Part shown: positions 35,622 to 47,900 of the stretch, in pieces
Position numbering within the stretch: position 1 is the stretch's first letter
How the letters are laid out: every line of letters starts with the position of its first letter
Source of the DNA: Cichorium intybus
Taxonomy: Eukaryota; Streptophyta; Magnoliopsida; Asterales; Asteraceae
Direction: 5' to 3'
Assembly: GCA_023525715.1 (NCBI GenBank)
Contig: JAKNSD010000059.1
Span: 277,880-341,879, forward strand
DNA: 64,000 nt
Notes under the pieces: generated by a model
What the model was told of the DNA's origin: nothing
Database searches by the model: none
Seen by the model: only the letters and a program-made list of their open reading frames with translations
Translations under genes and position numbers: made by a program

Positions 35622-38600
35622 TCAAACAGACTTCCATGGGCTTCTCCCAACTTCCGCTTCCTCCACAAAATCTACAAATAAATTCAAATTCATTCTAATT
35701 ATTTGTTACAAATACGTTTACGAATTCTAAAAATACAAATCCATATAATCTTACCTTTAGCATCATCTAGAGGTGTTTCTGATGAAGGAGATGAAGGTGT
35801 TTTAACTGTAACAACCTCACGAGCATCGATCATCATTGCAACAACTTCTCTCATTGTAGGCCTATTGAGGGGAGATGGACTCGTGCAAAAGACGGCTATC
35901 CTTAAAAAAAGTGAAATCTCGTTTGTTGTCTTTTTACAACTCAAATCTAATTTTTTGTCAAACAAATCAGAAACCGGAACCATCCCGTGAATTGACTTTC
36001 TGACCCATGTCACAAGATCGCCTCCTTGGTCAAGAGGTTGAACCGGTGGCCTACCCGTCACTAGCTCCAACAACACCACTCCAAAACTGTAGATATCGCA
36101 CTTTTCTGTTACTTTCATTGTATACGCGTATTCTGAAACCAAGAATTGAGAATTTGTGAGAATTTTTTTTTTTTTGTTATATTTGCATACTTTTGGTACT
36201 AATATGACTTGGCGTTTGTTTCTTTTCTTTTTTCTAGTATGGGTGAAGTGACATTATGTCTGTCCAGATAAAATGTTTTAAACAAAAAGTCTGTTTCTTT
36301 TTTGACCAAATAAACTCAATGAACGTGAGTAAATGACCATTTTACCCTTATTGTATGCTCGAAGTCTGTTTCCTTTTTAGACAAATAAACTGTTTGAACG
36401 TGAGTAAATGACCATTTTACCCTTATTGTATAGGTAAAGTGGCTGAATGGATAATGATGTGTGTCAAGGCAACGTGTTATATGCACAAAGTGGTTTCTTT
36501 TTTGGACTGGATAAAATGTTTGAACGTGAGTAAATGACCATTTTACCCTTACTGTATGGTAAAGTGGCTAAATGGGTAATGATGTGTGTCAAGATAAAGT
36601 ATCGTACCCGAAAAGTCTGTTTCTTTTTTAGACCGAATAAACTGTCTGAATGACCATTTTACCCTTACGTACTGCACGGGCAAAGTGACATGGAATGGGT
36701 GATGATGTGCGTATGATAAAGTGTTGCATATACAAAGTCTGTTTTTTTGGACCAAATTAAACCTTCTGAACATGAGTAAATGACCATTATACCCTTACAC
36801 TCTAAAAAAGCAAATTTCACAATATTCATCAACTTTACCTGGGGCAATGTAGCCATACGAACCAGCAACCGCTGACATGGATTTAGAACATGCAAAGTCC
36901 ATCAACTTAGCCAAACCGAAATCTCCCACATGAGGTTGAAGCATTTTGTCCAATAAAATATTATTTGACTTTATATCGCGATGAACAATGTGGGGCCTAC
37001 AATCATTATGAAGATAACACAACCCTTCAGCTGCACCACGGGCAATCTTATATCTATCATTCCAATCAAGAAATTGACCGTTCTTGTTTCCATGAAGTAG
37101 TTCCCCTAAACTCCCATTTTCCATATACTCATACAGCAAAAGATTTGATTCTTGATGGTAACAAAAACCATAAAGTTTCACAATATTCTTGTGTCTGATT
37201 TTCCCAAGTGTTGATATTTCAGCTAAAAAGCTCCGGTCAACAATGGCGGTTCCACCACCGGATTTCAGCTTTTTCACCGCCACCACCTCACCATCACCCA
37301 TCACCGCCTTGTAAACCACCCCACAAGCTCCTTTTCCGATCACAACATCGTCTGAAAAGTTATGAGTTGCTTCAACAAGATCTTGATATCTAAACCCTAC
37401 TTTTGGGAAATAGTAATTTTCCAAAGTATAAGGCTTCATATGTTCTTCTTCAAGTGACACACAAACTGGTCTTCGGTTCTTTATAATAGCCCAACAAACA
37501 CCCATTGCAAATATCAAAGAGAAAAACCCGATAATACCCGAAATAACACTCACAACTTTCTCTTTCGAAAACCCGTTTCCAGAATGCTGACTAGATCGCG
37601 TGACAGGTGGCAGGCAGTGATTCGAATTCGAATCCGAATCCAAAACACAAAGCCCGTTGTTTCCTAAAAAGTTGCTGGAATCCATCTTTTTGAAAATGGG
37701 AGTGTTTGGAACTTGCCCAAATAAGCCATTGTTGGAAAGATTGCAGACTAACAAGCTTACTAATTGACCAATTGAAGAAGGAATTTCACCAACAAGTAGA
37801 TTGTCATTTAAGTACAAAGATTCCAACATCAACAAGTTTCCAAGATTCTGTGGTATTGTGCCCGAAAGAGAGTTATGACTGATATTTAGTGAAATCTGAA
37901 GAGTCGTGAGTTGACCAAGCTCAAAAGGGACATTTCCGGAAAAAAAATTACCACCCATTTGTAATTCGGTAAGACGTGAAAGTTTCCCTATTGAAGTGGG
38001 AATTGGTCCGTTTATTTTGTTATCAGAAAGCTTCAACAATTCAAGATTTACCAAATTGCCAATTTCAAAGGGGACATGACCCGTGAACCAGTTTCTACTT
38101 AAATCAAGTCTTTGAAGATTTAGACAGTTCATGAGTTCATGAGGAATGTCTCCAAAAAGACGATTAGAAGAGACATTGAATGTAACAAGCTGTGACAAGT
38201 TCCCGATTTCAGGAGGAATTTGACCAAAAAAGTAATTATCGGATAAATGAAGGCGTTTCAAGTTTGAAAGTTGACCTATTTCTGGAGGTAAAGTCCCGGT
38301 GAAGTGGTTTTGATGGAGTTCAATGGCGGAAAGATTATAAAGATTTGAGAATTCAAGAGGTAGGCTACCGGTTAACAAATTGTCTCCTAACATCAATTGG
38401 ATTAACGATTTGCATGATTTTAAACCATGCGGGATGTTTCCAGACAACTTGTTTGATCCCAAACTTAGAAACATTAGCTTTTGAGATTTACAAAGATGTG
38501 GAGGTATGAATCCGACAAGATTATTCATGGAAATGTCAAGAACTGATAGGTTAGAACTGGTTCCTATCAATGGCGGAATGCTTCCCTCGAGATGGTTATC

Positions 38601-39764
38601 AAAAAGCTGAAAACTCTCGATGTTTTGAAACCCAAACGGAATTTCCCCCGTTAGATTGTTTATCGAGAGGTCTAGTTTTTTAAGCTGTTTTAAATCCGAA
38701 AGCTCTTTTGGGATTTCGCCCACTAGAAGGTTTTCAAAAAGATGAAGTAAACGGAGGTTTTTGACATTTCCAAGCTCTTTTGGGATAACCCCAGATAAAC
38801 GGTTTTCAGAAAGATCGATTTCAACTAACTTTACACAATTCCCAAGTTCTTGTGGAATCGAACCGTTTAAGTGGTTTGTATATAAATACAATCTCGTAAG
38901 TTCAGTTAGCTTACCGATTTCTTTTGGAATGCTTCCGGTGAACGAGTTTGCGTGAAGTGCAAGCAATTCCAAACGACTGAAGTTCCCAATTTCGGGCGGG
39001 ATCTCACCGGACAAAAGATTTTGCCAAAGGACTAAACTTGTAAGATTCTTGAGATTTTGAAGCTCTATAGGAATCGGACCTTCTAATGTGTTCTGGGCTA
39101 ACCCGAAAACCTGCAAGTTCTCACATTCGCTGACCTCAATAGGGATAGGACCCGATAAAGAGTTTACACCCGCCCTGATTATTTTAAGTTTTTTCAATCT
39201 ACCAATGGACTTGGGAATTATTCCAGTGAGGTTGTTACTGTAAACAACAAGCTCTTCCAATGAAGTCATGTTCCCGATTTCTTCAGGGATTACACCAGCG
39301 ATGTAATTTTCACACAATGAGAGGACTTTAATGGAGGAAATTGTGGAAATTTGAATGGGGAAATCATCATGGAAACGATTTGTGCAGAGGTCTAAAACTT
39401 CCAAATGTTGACAGGAAGATAAAGAGTTAGGAATGGGGCCAGAAATGAAGTTTTTGGATACGTTTAATACGGTTAAAAATGGAAGCTTGCAAATGGTTGG
39501 TGATAAAGAGCCTGATAAATTAAGGTTATGGAGGTTTAAAGATGTTACCTTATAATCATTGGTACAATTTATACCAATCCAGTTACAAGGAAACGAATCG
39601 GATTGATTCCAGGTTTGGAGATTGTTGTTTGGGTCAGAAAGAGAGAGTTTGAACTCCAAAAGAATAACACCCTCTTCGTTTATTGAATCAACAAGAACAA
39701 CATTTGATAAGATGAGTAGTATCAAGGGTAAAAGATGTTGTTTTTCATGATCAAGATTTCTCAT
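35622..39764 (-). CDS. LRR receptor-like kinase, subfamily XI (At1g17230-like)
   Basis: Join on the minus strand: exon 1 39764-36839, intron GT..AG 36838-36133 (706 bp), exon 2 36132-35755, probable intron 35754-35672 (83 bp), exon 3 35671-35622; about 1117 residues. Signal peptide 1-27, LRRNT cap with paired cysteines (CNWIGINC), about 25 leucine-rich repeats (75-690), transmembrane 737-761, kinase from about 808: GKGACGVVY (810-818), Lys831, Glu849, HRD 928-930, DFG 948-950, then YIAPE spanning the first intron, the usual position in this clade. An RD-type, apparently active receptor kinase at the plasma membrane. Close relatives include At1g17230, At2g33170 and At5g63930, with no settled ligand. 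The repeat near 375-395 is about three residues short. Exon 3 (ends SPWKSV) is a prediction; reading through instead would end at 35699. Confidence 0.93.
36237..36805 (-). repeat. Minisatellite of about 120 bp x 5 in intron 1 of the LRR kinase
   Basis: Units share AAGTCTGTTTCTTTTTTGGACC, AATAAACTGTTTGAACGTG, AGTAAATGACCATTTTACCC and TTACTGTATGGTAAAGTGGC in the same order. About four and a half to five copies with internal deletions fill most of the 706-bp intron. Confidence 0.85.
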
Positions 39765-40275
39765 ATTTGAAAACCAAACAATGAGAAAAGAAGAAAGGGT
39801 ATAAGCGAAGAAGGGAAGGAATTGAGGTCTGGTTTTAACAAGAGGAAGATAGTATGATAAAAGTGAAGGATGTTGCTATCAAGAATTCACTGTGCCACAG
39901 AAGAGGAGTGGTCTGTTTGAAGATCGAAAGAGACAAGGTTATGAAGAAAAACATAGTGGGAAAAGGGGGAAATTGCAAAAGAGTGATTAGCAATCTAAGC
40001 TATACTTTTGACGAGGTTTTGATGATCATAATATGCAAAAGACTGGGTGTGACATATAAACAAACACTTGGTGAGCACGAGCTACACAATTATGCTCCAA
40101 TAACAGGATTCAAACACAAACCATAAGCTTAATCATCAAAAAGTGCAAGACAGATTAAATTAGATCACAAAAAGGTTGGATCCGTGACATAAATGAAGGG
40201 ATGGGAAGCAATAAACACAAAGAGATAAGGGAGAGAGAGAAAATACATCGATATATACATATATACATGCATATT
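39765..40275 (-). promoter_or_regulatory. 5' leader and core promoter of the LRR kinase
   Basis: On the minus strand, TATA-rich ATGTATATATGTATATATCG (40245-40265) precedes a CT-rich patch TTTTCTCTCTCTCCCTTATC (40222-40241), as in many plant core promoters. This would give a 5' UTR of about 450 nt. The plus-strand frames at 39854-40126 and 40394-40843 look like chance. Confidence 0.4.
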
Positions 40276-41049
40276 GCATACTTCCTCTAAGGACCAGTAA
40301 AAATTTCTAGAGACGAGTGCCTCGTTTCATACCGTCCACCTCAAAGGGATTCAATTGATTTAGAGAGAGAAAGACAGAAGGGTGTGAGTGTGATTGACAT
40401 TGGTGGATGGAAAGCAAGAAAACCATGAAAAAGGGAGTCAACACAAAGGTGGCGCTAGTTGGCTTCTGATAAAACTCTACAGCATTATCTCTCTTCTTCT
40501 TTTCCATGATGATCGTGGTTTATATAATTGGTTGAAAGAATTGGGGGGGCACTGTATTGTTCTGTTGCTTTATACCGAACTTACATGTGGAATAGAAGGA
40601 GGGATAGAGACGAGTCGTTTGAGTGAATTCCTTAAAGTTGAGATTACAATCTCCGCCATTGTTGCTGGGCCTGACAATTTGGACAATTGGGTTTTTAATT
40701 TCTCTAGCAAAATATCTTTTTTCTCTCTTGAAATTTTGGGTCGTAGGTTTCATGATTCGAGTTCTACTGTATGCACTGTTGATAGTGGAGCGGTGAGTTG
40801 GAATCTATGTATGTTGTTAGTGTTGTGTGTGTGTCATGTCTAGAAATTTTGGGTCGTTGGATCCTTCTTTTCAACTAACATACGTGACATATATACTCTT
40901 CTGTGAATACATTAACCTCACCCGCTTTTCCTATAAAAATATCATTTAAATATTAATATTTTATTGAGGACAAACTATAGCAAATAGTAATATATTTTGT
41001 CTTTTCTATCAATATATGCATTCTTTTATTTTTATCTAGCTATCAATTC
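40276..41049. other. Upstream spacer of the LRR kinase, no gene recognised
   Basis: The 149-codon plus-strand frame at 40394-40843 has no known motif and no codon or domain support. It probably overlaps upstream regulatory DNA of the divergent kinase gene. Confidence 0.4.
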
Positions 41050-41202
<153 letters not shown>

Positions 41203-41912
41203 TTTGTATGGGTGTGTTAGTATCATGTATAAACCATAATTATTATATGAATGAATGACTGATTGTGCTCCAATTATATATAATGGGCATTATAGTAAAT
41301 TAACATACTAATCGGTTAATTATATTCTAATTTATCTCAATCCATCTCTCCCTCTTCTTTCAATCAATTGTACGTTCCATTAAACCTTACACTTCCATCT
41401 ACAACCACCACTAAACCTTACACTTCCATCTACAACCACCACTTATATCGGCCTTCAGCATTGAGTCCCTTTACTCATCACTGCATCCATGTGGTTTACA
41501 TGAAATTACACTAGCAGTGCACGTTTTCAAAATTCACATTGGTGGTCCCTATGGTGACATAAACATTTCAGTGAAGGTCCCTGTGGTAGCCAAAAGATAA
41601 CAGATTTGGTCAGTGGTTCATGTGAAATGACCAAAATGTCCTTTTAATTTATTTTTTCCTTATCTTTTAATTTTTATTAATAATTAAAATTAAAGGAAAA
41701 ATCACCACATACCCCCTACCCCGTCTCTTTCTCCCTTCTACCAAGTTGAAACGGGGTGAATCATCTAAGACAATTAGGGCAAATTTCAGTTCTTTTCGGC
41801 GTGACGCTACTTCTTGGAAGACTACTTTGTTGAGGGCATTGGGCGGAGTACTGGATTCAGATCTCAGAGTCATCAGAGAACATTAGGGCAAATTCACATT
41901 ATCTCATATGAG

Positions 41913-42416
41913 CTGTGGATTTTTAACCCATTCCAGTGTTGCCCCCGACGATAACGTCGGTGTAAACCTCTCCCTTCCTCCCATTGCCAGTAATGACGAC
42001 CCTGTACTCACTTGGGTATGGTTTAACATTGCGAACGTCCAGCATTCCACGCAACTCAAAGACCGAGTCGATGCTACTAACACGCTCACGTCTTTAGCCG
42101 GTGACAACGACCGGAACAAAAAGATGGAATTCCACCGCTTCTTAAACTCCTATTAGACGGTTCTTCACCGGAGTCCCAAATCACCGCTGCTACAACTCTC
42201 TACACTTTAGCAACCGATAGAGAAAAAATCTCCGCTTTTGTTCGATCCCACGCTATTTCCACCATTGTTCAAGTTCTCAACGATTCAACCACCGTTGTTG
42301 TTCGAACAAATGTGATCAGTTTTGTGTAAAGAATGGCCGAAATTGATTCAGTTTGGTGTCAAGAATGGCCGAAATAGATTCAACCCTCTTGTTATCGACT
42401 ATGATACGAAGCCCGA
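41913..42416 (+). pseudogene. ARO: Captured ARMADILLO-REPEAT-ONLY (ARO)-like fragment
   Basis: The first frame reads LSLPPIASNDDPVLTWVW, QLKDRVDAT, LTSLAGDNDRNKK. After a gap of several codons and a shift at about 42124 it continues GIPPLLKLLLDGSSPESQ, ITAATTLYTLATDREKI, STIVQVLNDSTTVVV, stop (TAA 42327), RMAEIDS. This order matches plant ARO proteins, armadillo scaffolds that organise actin and RIC/ROP signalling in tip growth: PPIASNDPIL..VW, LASLAxDNDRNKKI, VPPLLKLLKEG, IVQVLGDSPMRVQ, ARMAE. The RMAEIDS segment is then locally duplicated. About 150 of over 600 residues; not functional. Confidence 0.8.
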
Positions 42417-42425
42417 CACTAGTAT

Positions 42426-43087
42426 TAGGGGTGAGCATGGTGCGGTTTTTGGTCAAAACCAAACCGCAAACCGCATTATACGGTTTTTGAAAACCTAAAA
42501 CCGCAATTTGCGGTTTCTAATGCGGTGCGATTTTGCGGTTTTTCCATGCGGTGCGGTTTCGGTTATTAACCGCATAATATAGTGGTGTACGCTTTTTTCC
42601 TATGGTGCGGTTGTAAAACCGCAGAAGTTCAAAATCAACGCATTTTTTATAAAAAATTTAGTAGTTTAACTATATATTTAATATATTGCCGCTATCAAAA
42701 TACAAAATAGAACTCATTTGTTTCTTTGTACTTAGTATAGTAAATCATGAAACAACTAAAATTTATAACTTACAATTGGTGAAAATGACAAACGAAATTG
42801 CCACTATCAAAATACAAAATGAAATTGTCGTTCAAACTCACTCTTTTATTTAATCTATAATGTCATATTTAAACTTAATAATAAGTAAATAACACATATA
42901 TTATGTAATTCTTTAATACATGGTAATCAGTGCGGTTCGGTTCTTTACGGTTTTTTCAAAAGTAAAAAACGCACCGCACCGCAATTTTGCGGTTTTTGTA
43001 AAAGTATAAATCGCACCATCAGTTTTCGCTTCGATTTCGGTTTTTTCGGTTATTTTTTTGTTGTTGTTCGGTTTTTGCTCACCCATA
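42426..43087. mobile_element. hAT-like MITE, 662 bp, GCGGTTTT-rich
   Basis: Ends TAGGGGTGAGCA and TGCTCACCCATA are inverted. Flanks ACTAGTAT and ACTGGAAT agree at 6 of 8. Both subterminal regions are dense in TGCGGTTTT/AAACCGCA. It is inserted in the MULE-like element just after the ARO fragment. Confidence 0.78.
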
Positions 43088-43689
43088 ACTGGAATGGGTT
43101 AAAATCCGTTGAATCGAACCCTAGCTGCCGCAAATCTTCATTGTGGTGATCGTTCTCATGGATTCAATCAAACAATCCGATTCAGAGAGAGGATGTGTTG
43201 TGTGTGCAGAGAGCCTAGAATGGGTTACATACGGGTCTTCGATTCATTTGTAGTGGGCCGGAAATACCTTATCGTTTAAACAAAAGGGCTAATCTCAAAG
43301 TCAAAGGTAGCAGATTTCAGCAATTTTTTTTAATTAATTAAAGAAAAAGTTAAAAAAAGGAAAAAGAAATTAAAAAGGGCTGTTTGGTCTTTTCACATGG
43401 CTAAGGACCAAATTTGTTATCTTTTCGCCACCACATGGACCACCAATGTGAATTCTGAAAACGTGGACTGCCAGTGTAATTTCGTGTAAACCACAGGGAC
43501 CAAGTCTGTAATTTACTCTTATATTCATCATACTAATTACTAACAATCCAAGCTTCATCCTGGTTTCTCAATTGCTTACGGGAGATTTGTTCGAAACAAA
43601 TTCCAGTCATTTTGTTTCACCAACCTCCTTCTTACTCGAGAGATTTTCATTGCAATGTTGTAACACATTTCGATAATCCCAAATCTTTA

Positions 43690-45430
43690 CAAAAGTTTTA
43701 TCATATGATAAACTTTCAACGAAACATTGTATGTTAGTTTTGTCTGTTTCTACCAATTTTGAACCCAAACATTATGGTCAAGGCTCATAGTACCCAAAAT
43801 GGTGCAATACTATGGAATCAGAATTTAATGTCAATCACACATGAGACATTGTTACATTACTTGTTAACAATGTTGCAAAAGTCGTTAAGTTGTCCCAAGC
43901 CAGTCGACTAACGAAGAACGAGTACTCGGCCTTGCCAGGAAGTACTCGACAAGTATTCAGATAAGATAAATACGCAACCATTATATGATTATACAAACTA
44001 ATACAGTCATAATTACATCAAATTTGAATTGATCTTAACAAGATTAAAAAATTAAACAATAAATTGTTAACAAATAAGTAAACATATGACATATATGTTA
44101 TAATTATTTACTTAACAATTATAACTGTTTATTTAGAAAATCAAAAAATTACGAGATTTAACAGATATTTTTACGAGTTTGGCCGATTACAAGATTAATC
44201 GGTTGCACCAATGTTGACCAAGTAGTACCAACTTGACTGAGTTTGACCATAACCAAGTATTTTTGGCCAATTTCCCCAAATGTGCATCGATTAACACCCG
44301 ATTTCAAGTACTCGGCTAAGCAGGTCGAGTTTTAAAACACTATATGTAAATAAATTATCATTGGGTTTACAAAATTAAACATGGAGGCGATGAAATTGTA
44401 GAAAGGTACAAAGCACGTCTCTTTGCTCGAGGGATTCCAACAAAAGGAAGGATCAATTACTTTGAAACTTATTCACCAATTGTCAAACTCATCAATTACT
44501 TTGAAACTTATTCACGCCTTTTTGAAAGAAAAATCCAATGAAGCTTTCATGGATATACTACCAGGTCCTGATGTTAAGGATAAAGATAAACCACATTCCT
44601 AAGGACTTGTCTGCAAGTTAAAACAAGCTTGATCACAATGGTTTGAAAATTTCTCACAATTCATCAAAAATCTGACTATTCCATATTTCATAAGTAACAA
44701 GGCAAATATTACATAGCTCTATTGCTGTATGTCGATGATATTATCATCACAAGTTGATCACAATGTGGCATTAATGATTTAAAGAGAAAATCAAGTGAAT
44801 AATTCAAACTTAATGATCTAGGATCTTTAAGATACTTCTTGGGTTTATAAATTGCAAAATCAAAAGACCTTTGATGTCTCATGGAACAAAGGTCTATTTT
44901 ACAAGCTAATTAGGAGATGATTATAAAGATCCATCACAATATAGAAAATTAGTAGGACATCTTCTACACATATCCAATGGGGTTAAACATTTATCACAAG
45001 TTTTGTCAAAACCAAAAGTGGAACATCTAATTGCTGCAAGTCATTTGCTAAGATACTCAAAAACATCACCTCCAGAAGGTATATTTTTCATATTGGGAAA
45101 AATGTAATGATTCAAGTCGTTGTCCCACTTAGCTTCTGAACATTTTAGGTGACTCTTAAGATACCATGAAACCCCAAGAAGCAATCCACCATGTTTAGAT
45201 CATCAACTGAAGCAGAACAGCGTGCCTACTTCTGAATTGATTTGGTTAAAATGAAGTCTTAAAGACTTTGATATTTTTTCTATTGCAGCCAATTTTACTT
45301 TACACGTATGTAAAAAACACATTGAGGTTGATTGCCACTTTGTGAGGAAGAAAGTCTTAAACAAAACCATTAAACTGTTACCAATAAGTTTAGCAATGCA
45401 AATAGGCACGGATAATGCTGGTTAGATAAT
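43690..45430 (+). pseudogene. Copia RT/RNase H relic in copy A
   Basis: Reads the RVT_2 opening (NFEPKH..) up to 43867. After the MITE come VERYKARLFARGFQQKEG, MDILPGP-like, KPHS..LVCKLKQA, LLYVDDIIITS (catalytic YVDD kept), YRKLVGHLLHIS and RSSTEAEQ. Many stops and shifts. LTR-like DNA starts near 45418. Confidence 0.75.
43868..44342 (+). mobile_element. CAGTGTTGC MITE, copy in segment A (475 bp)
   Basis: Left CAATGTTGCAAAAGTCG and right CGAGTTTTAAAACACTA are imperfect inverted ends. The interior contains GTCGACTA..GAGTACTCGGCC near the left end and AAGTACTCGGC near the right. Left flank GTTAA; the right flank TGTAA is a worn match. Confidence 0.72.
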
Positions 45431-45759
45431 AGTTTGTCTGTTGGTAATTTCTATCTATTCTGTGTATAAATGTAAACAACTTGATTATAACAATGCAAGT
45501 AACTCATAAGCTTGAATACATTATCGCAAACTTGCCAGAATAATGCTTCATGATCGGAAACTTTTTAGGAATTAGGTTTCTTTGACAGTTCCATTTTAGG
45601 TGTTTATCTGATTTAAAAAGCAGTAGGTAGTGTTTCATGAAGAGTCGTCCGAAAAGGATTCTAACCTCGGAAAGATTTATATATGCTGTAAACCCATCTT
45701 TGATGGTTAACTAAGGAAAAAAGAAAAGAAAAAACAAAAAGTTTGAGATGAATTGTTGC

Positions 45760-46375
45760 GATTTTGCCAACCTTCAATGCAAGTTTCGTCACATTTCATA
45801 GGCGTCCTTGCTCTGCAAATTGGCTTTGTTCCTATGTCCTATTGATTTATATGTCCCCATAAACGCGACACAAGTATCAAATTGATCATAGAATCTAAAA
45901 ACAGAGCCCTAAAGTTCTTTAAAGAAACTACGGTAATCAGGAATCGATAACGAACGTAATGCCAAGTAAAAACATGTCAGTAAAAGCACGAAGCAAAGAA
46001 ATAGTACATATAGCGCTTTGTTCGAGGCCGTATTCAAAACTAAAAGATTTGATAGGCACGGAGAAACGCTGAAACTTTTTTGATTTTGCCAAACTTCAAT
46101 GCAAGTTTCGTCACATTTTATAGGCGTCCTTGCTCTGCAAATTGGCGATTGCTTTTTCGCTTTTTCAATGAAACCAATAACAGATCAACAAAAAATGCAG
46201 ACTAATCAGAACGAACGAAGAATTATCTCGGGAATTCTAATCGGAATCTATTCTCATTATCAGGAAAGCTCACTGATTTGTTAAAGCAGAAAGAAAAAGA
46301 CGACGATGTTGATGATTTGAAAAACCTCATTAGTGAGGATATATATACGGCTAATAACCCTAGCCCAATGCGTAG
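45760..46375 (+). repeat. Unassigned repeat with internal duplication (copy A)
   Basis: TTTTGCCAA(C)CTTCAATGCAAGTTTCGTCACATTT(C/T)ATAGGCGTCCTTGCTCTGCAAATTGG occurs at about 45763 and 46083. After the second, a frame encodes MKPITDQQKMQTNQNERR.. with an acidic KEKDDDVDD stretch, interrupted by a one-base indel relative to copy B. I do not recognise it; it may be a captured 5' exon or part of the copia element. Confidence 0.5.
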
Positions 46376-46917
46376 GTGTAGCGCCCTTGACCCCTGCTAT
46401 TAGATCGTACCGGTATCAACTTAGTCTTATACAAATGTGTACTCTCGCACCTTCTAACTTCTATATGAACTAAAGTATGAACTCATTGATATACATATTA
46501 TTTCCATTAACTAAAATGTAAAAGGAACACTAAAATCACCAACAGATCTCATCATAATCACTAACCTCCTTCCTTCATTGCAATTTTGCAACTCATTCTG
46601 ATAATCCTAATTCGTTACGCAAAGTTTTATCATATGATAAACTTTCTACAAAACATTGAGTTTTAGTAATGTTAGTTTGTGCCAATTTTGAACCCAAGCA
46701 TTCTAGTCAAGCCTCACAATACCGAGAATGGTGTAATGTTATGGAATCTGAATTGAATGCCACGAATGTCAATCACACATGGGACATTGTTACATTACGT
46801 GTTAACAGTGTAGCAATAGTCGGTAGATTATCTCAGGTCAGTCGACTAGCAAGAAATGAGTACTCGGTGTGGGCAAGAAGTACTCAACGAGTATTATAAT
46901 AAGGTAAATATGCACAC

Positions 46918-47900
46918 CAATATTGTCAAGATCGAGATACTACGTAAGTTCGTTTTGGGGTTTGCAAGCTCGGGATCGGGATCCTAAGATCTTAGGAAAA
47001 AAAACATAAATATAAGGTCAAAACTAGAAATATAAATCTCTAATAAAAAAGTCAGCCAGAAAAAGTTAAAAAGGAGCTACGAATTTTTCCTGATTTGGCG
47101 TTCGAGTGTTTGTCAAGAAATGTTTGGCAAAAACTATAAGTATATACTAATTTACAAAAAAAAAAAATAGAAGAACGTGCATTTTTGTCATTTTCTAGAT
47201 TTTTAATATATAAAAATGGTCCCTAATCCACAGAAAAATTTAGAAATGGTCTCTATGTTTTATAAAATTACAGTAATAGTCTTTGTTTATTGCAACTTTA
47301 TAAAAATGGTCTATGTGGTTTATAAAGTTACAGAAATGGTCCCTATCGAATAGCAAATTTACATAATCGTCCTTCTATTTCAAAAAGATCCCTGCCTAAT
47401 TGAAAATTTTTATAAATGGTATTTTTTTTACAGAATTATAAATATGGTCAATGTCTAATAACAAAATAACATAAATGCTCCACGTGTCACACAAATTTAC
47501 GGAAATAATATCTCTAATAGCGAATTTATAGACATGATCCATGTGTTTTACAGAAATTATAGAATTAGACATTATGCAAAAGACATTTTAAAAAAATACA
47601 TGTCGAAAATATAAATAAAAATAAATCCGTCGCAACGCGCAGGGCATCTCACTAGTTAATATTGAATAGGTAAACTAAGAGTAATAACTAAAGAGTAAAT
47701 TGGATGTTGACTTTTTGACTGAATGAAAAGTTGTTGACTTTTTGATTGAATGAAAAGTTGTTGACTTATTGACAGAATGCGTATGACCAGATCGGATCCC
47801 GATCTTACGTTCTCGATTGATCCCGATCCTACAATCTCATATACAATCATGTATTGTTTACGATCTTATTACGATCGGAATTTGGATACTAACAACCTTG
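46918..47900. mobile_element. hAT-like 983-bp element with perfect 8-bp target duplication
   Basis: ATGCACAC flanks both ends (46910-46917 and 47901-47908). Ends CAATATTGTCAAGATC and (inverted) CAAGGTTGTTAGTATCC agree at 11 of 16. Subterminal GATCGGGATC/GATCCCGATC words occur at both ends. A 26-27-bp repeat GTTGACTTTTTGA(C/T)TGAATGAAAA runs three times at 47705-47780. A Helitron is inserted inside. Confidence 0.72.
47141..47655 (+). mobile_element. Non-autonomous Helitron, about 515 bp
   Basis: Ends CCGTCGCAACGCGCAGGGCATCTCACTAG followed by T, a Helitron 3' hairpin and CTAG|T terminus. TATATACTAATTT at 47141 may be a mutated TCTATACTA 5' end. The interior repeats ATGGTCC(C/T)TAT..TTTTATAAAATTACAG, like 35030-35517. 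Confidence 0.7.

Larger units (their letters stand above)
41470..43518. mobile_element. Long-TIR (MULE-like) element carrying an armadillo-repeat gene fragment
   Basis: 41487-41655 and 43372-43500 are inverted copies sharing GTGGTTTACA(T/C)GAAATTACACT(A/G)GCAGT, TTCACATTGGTGGTCC and the AAAAGATAACA..TTTGGTC motif. The left arm has about 40 extra bp. The outer GAGT..TTAC ends also resemble each other, and I could not define target duplications. Long TIRs and a gene fragment suggest a Pack-MULE; the superfamily is inferred. The interior holds the ARO-like fragment (41913-42416) and a later hAT-like MITE (42426-43087). Confidence 0.65.
43618..46375 (+). repeat. Segment copy A of a 2.7-kb tandem duplication
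   Basis: Order: copia reverse-transcriptase start, CAGTGTTGC MITE, rest of copia RT and RNase H, LTR-like DNA, then two copies of a TTTTGCCAACCTTCAATGCAAGTTTCG block. The same order recurs in copy B at 46555-50158, with a spacer of about 180 bp between them. Confidence 0.8.

Noticed and set aside
40394..40843. 149-codon plus-strand frame upstream of the LRR kinase
   Set aside because: No recognisable domain. It lies in the presumed upstream region of the divergent gene, and no promoter or homology supports it.
44080..44342. Treating the 43868-44342 MITE as a gene regulatory region
   Set aside because: The same sequence recurs at 981 and 46806 at unrelated sites with terminal inverted ends, so it is a mobile repeat.
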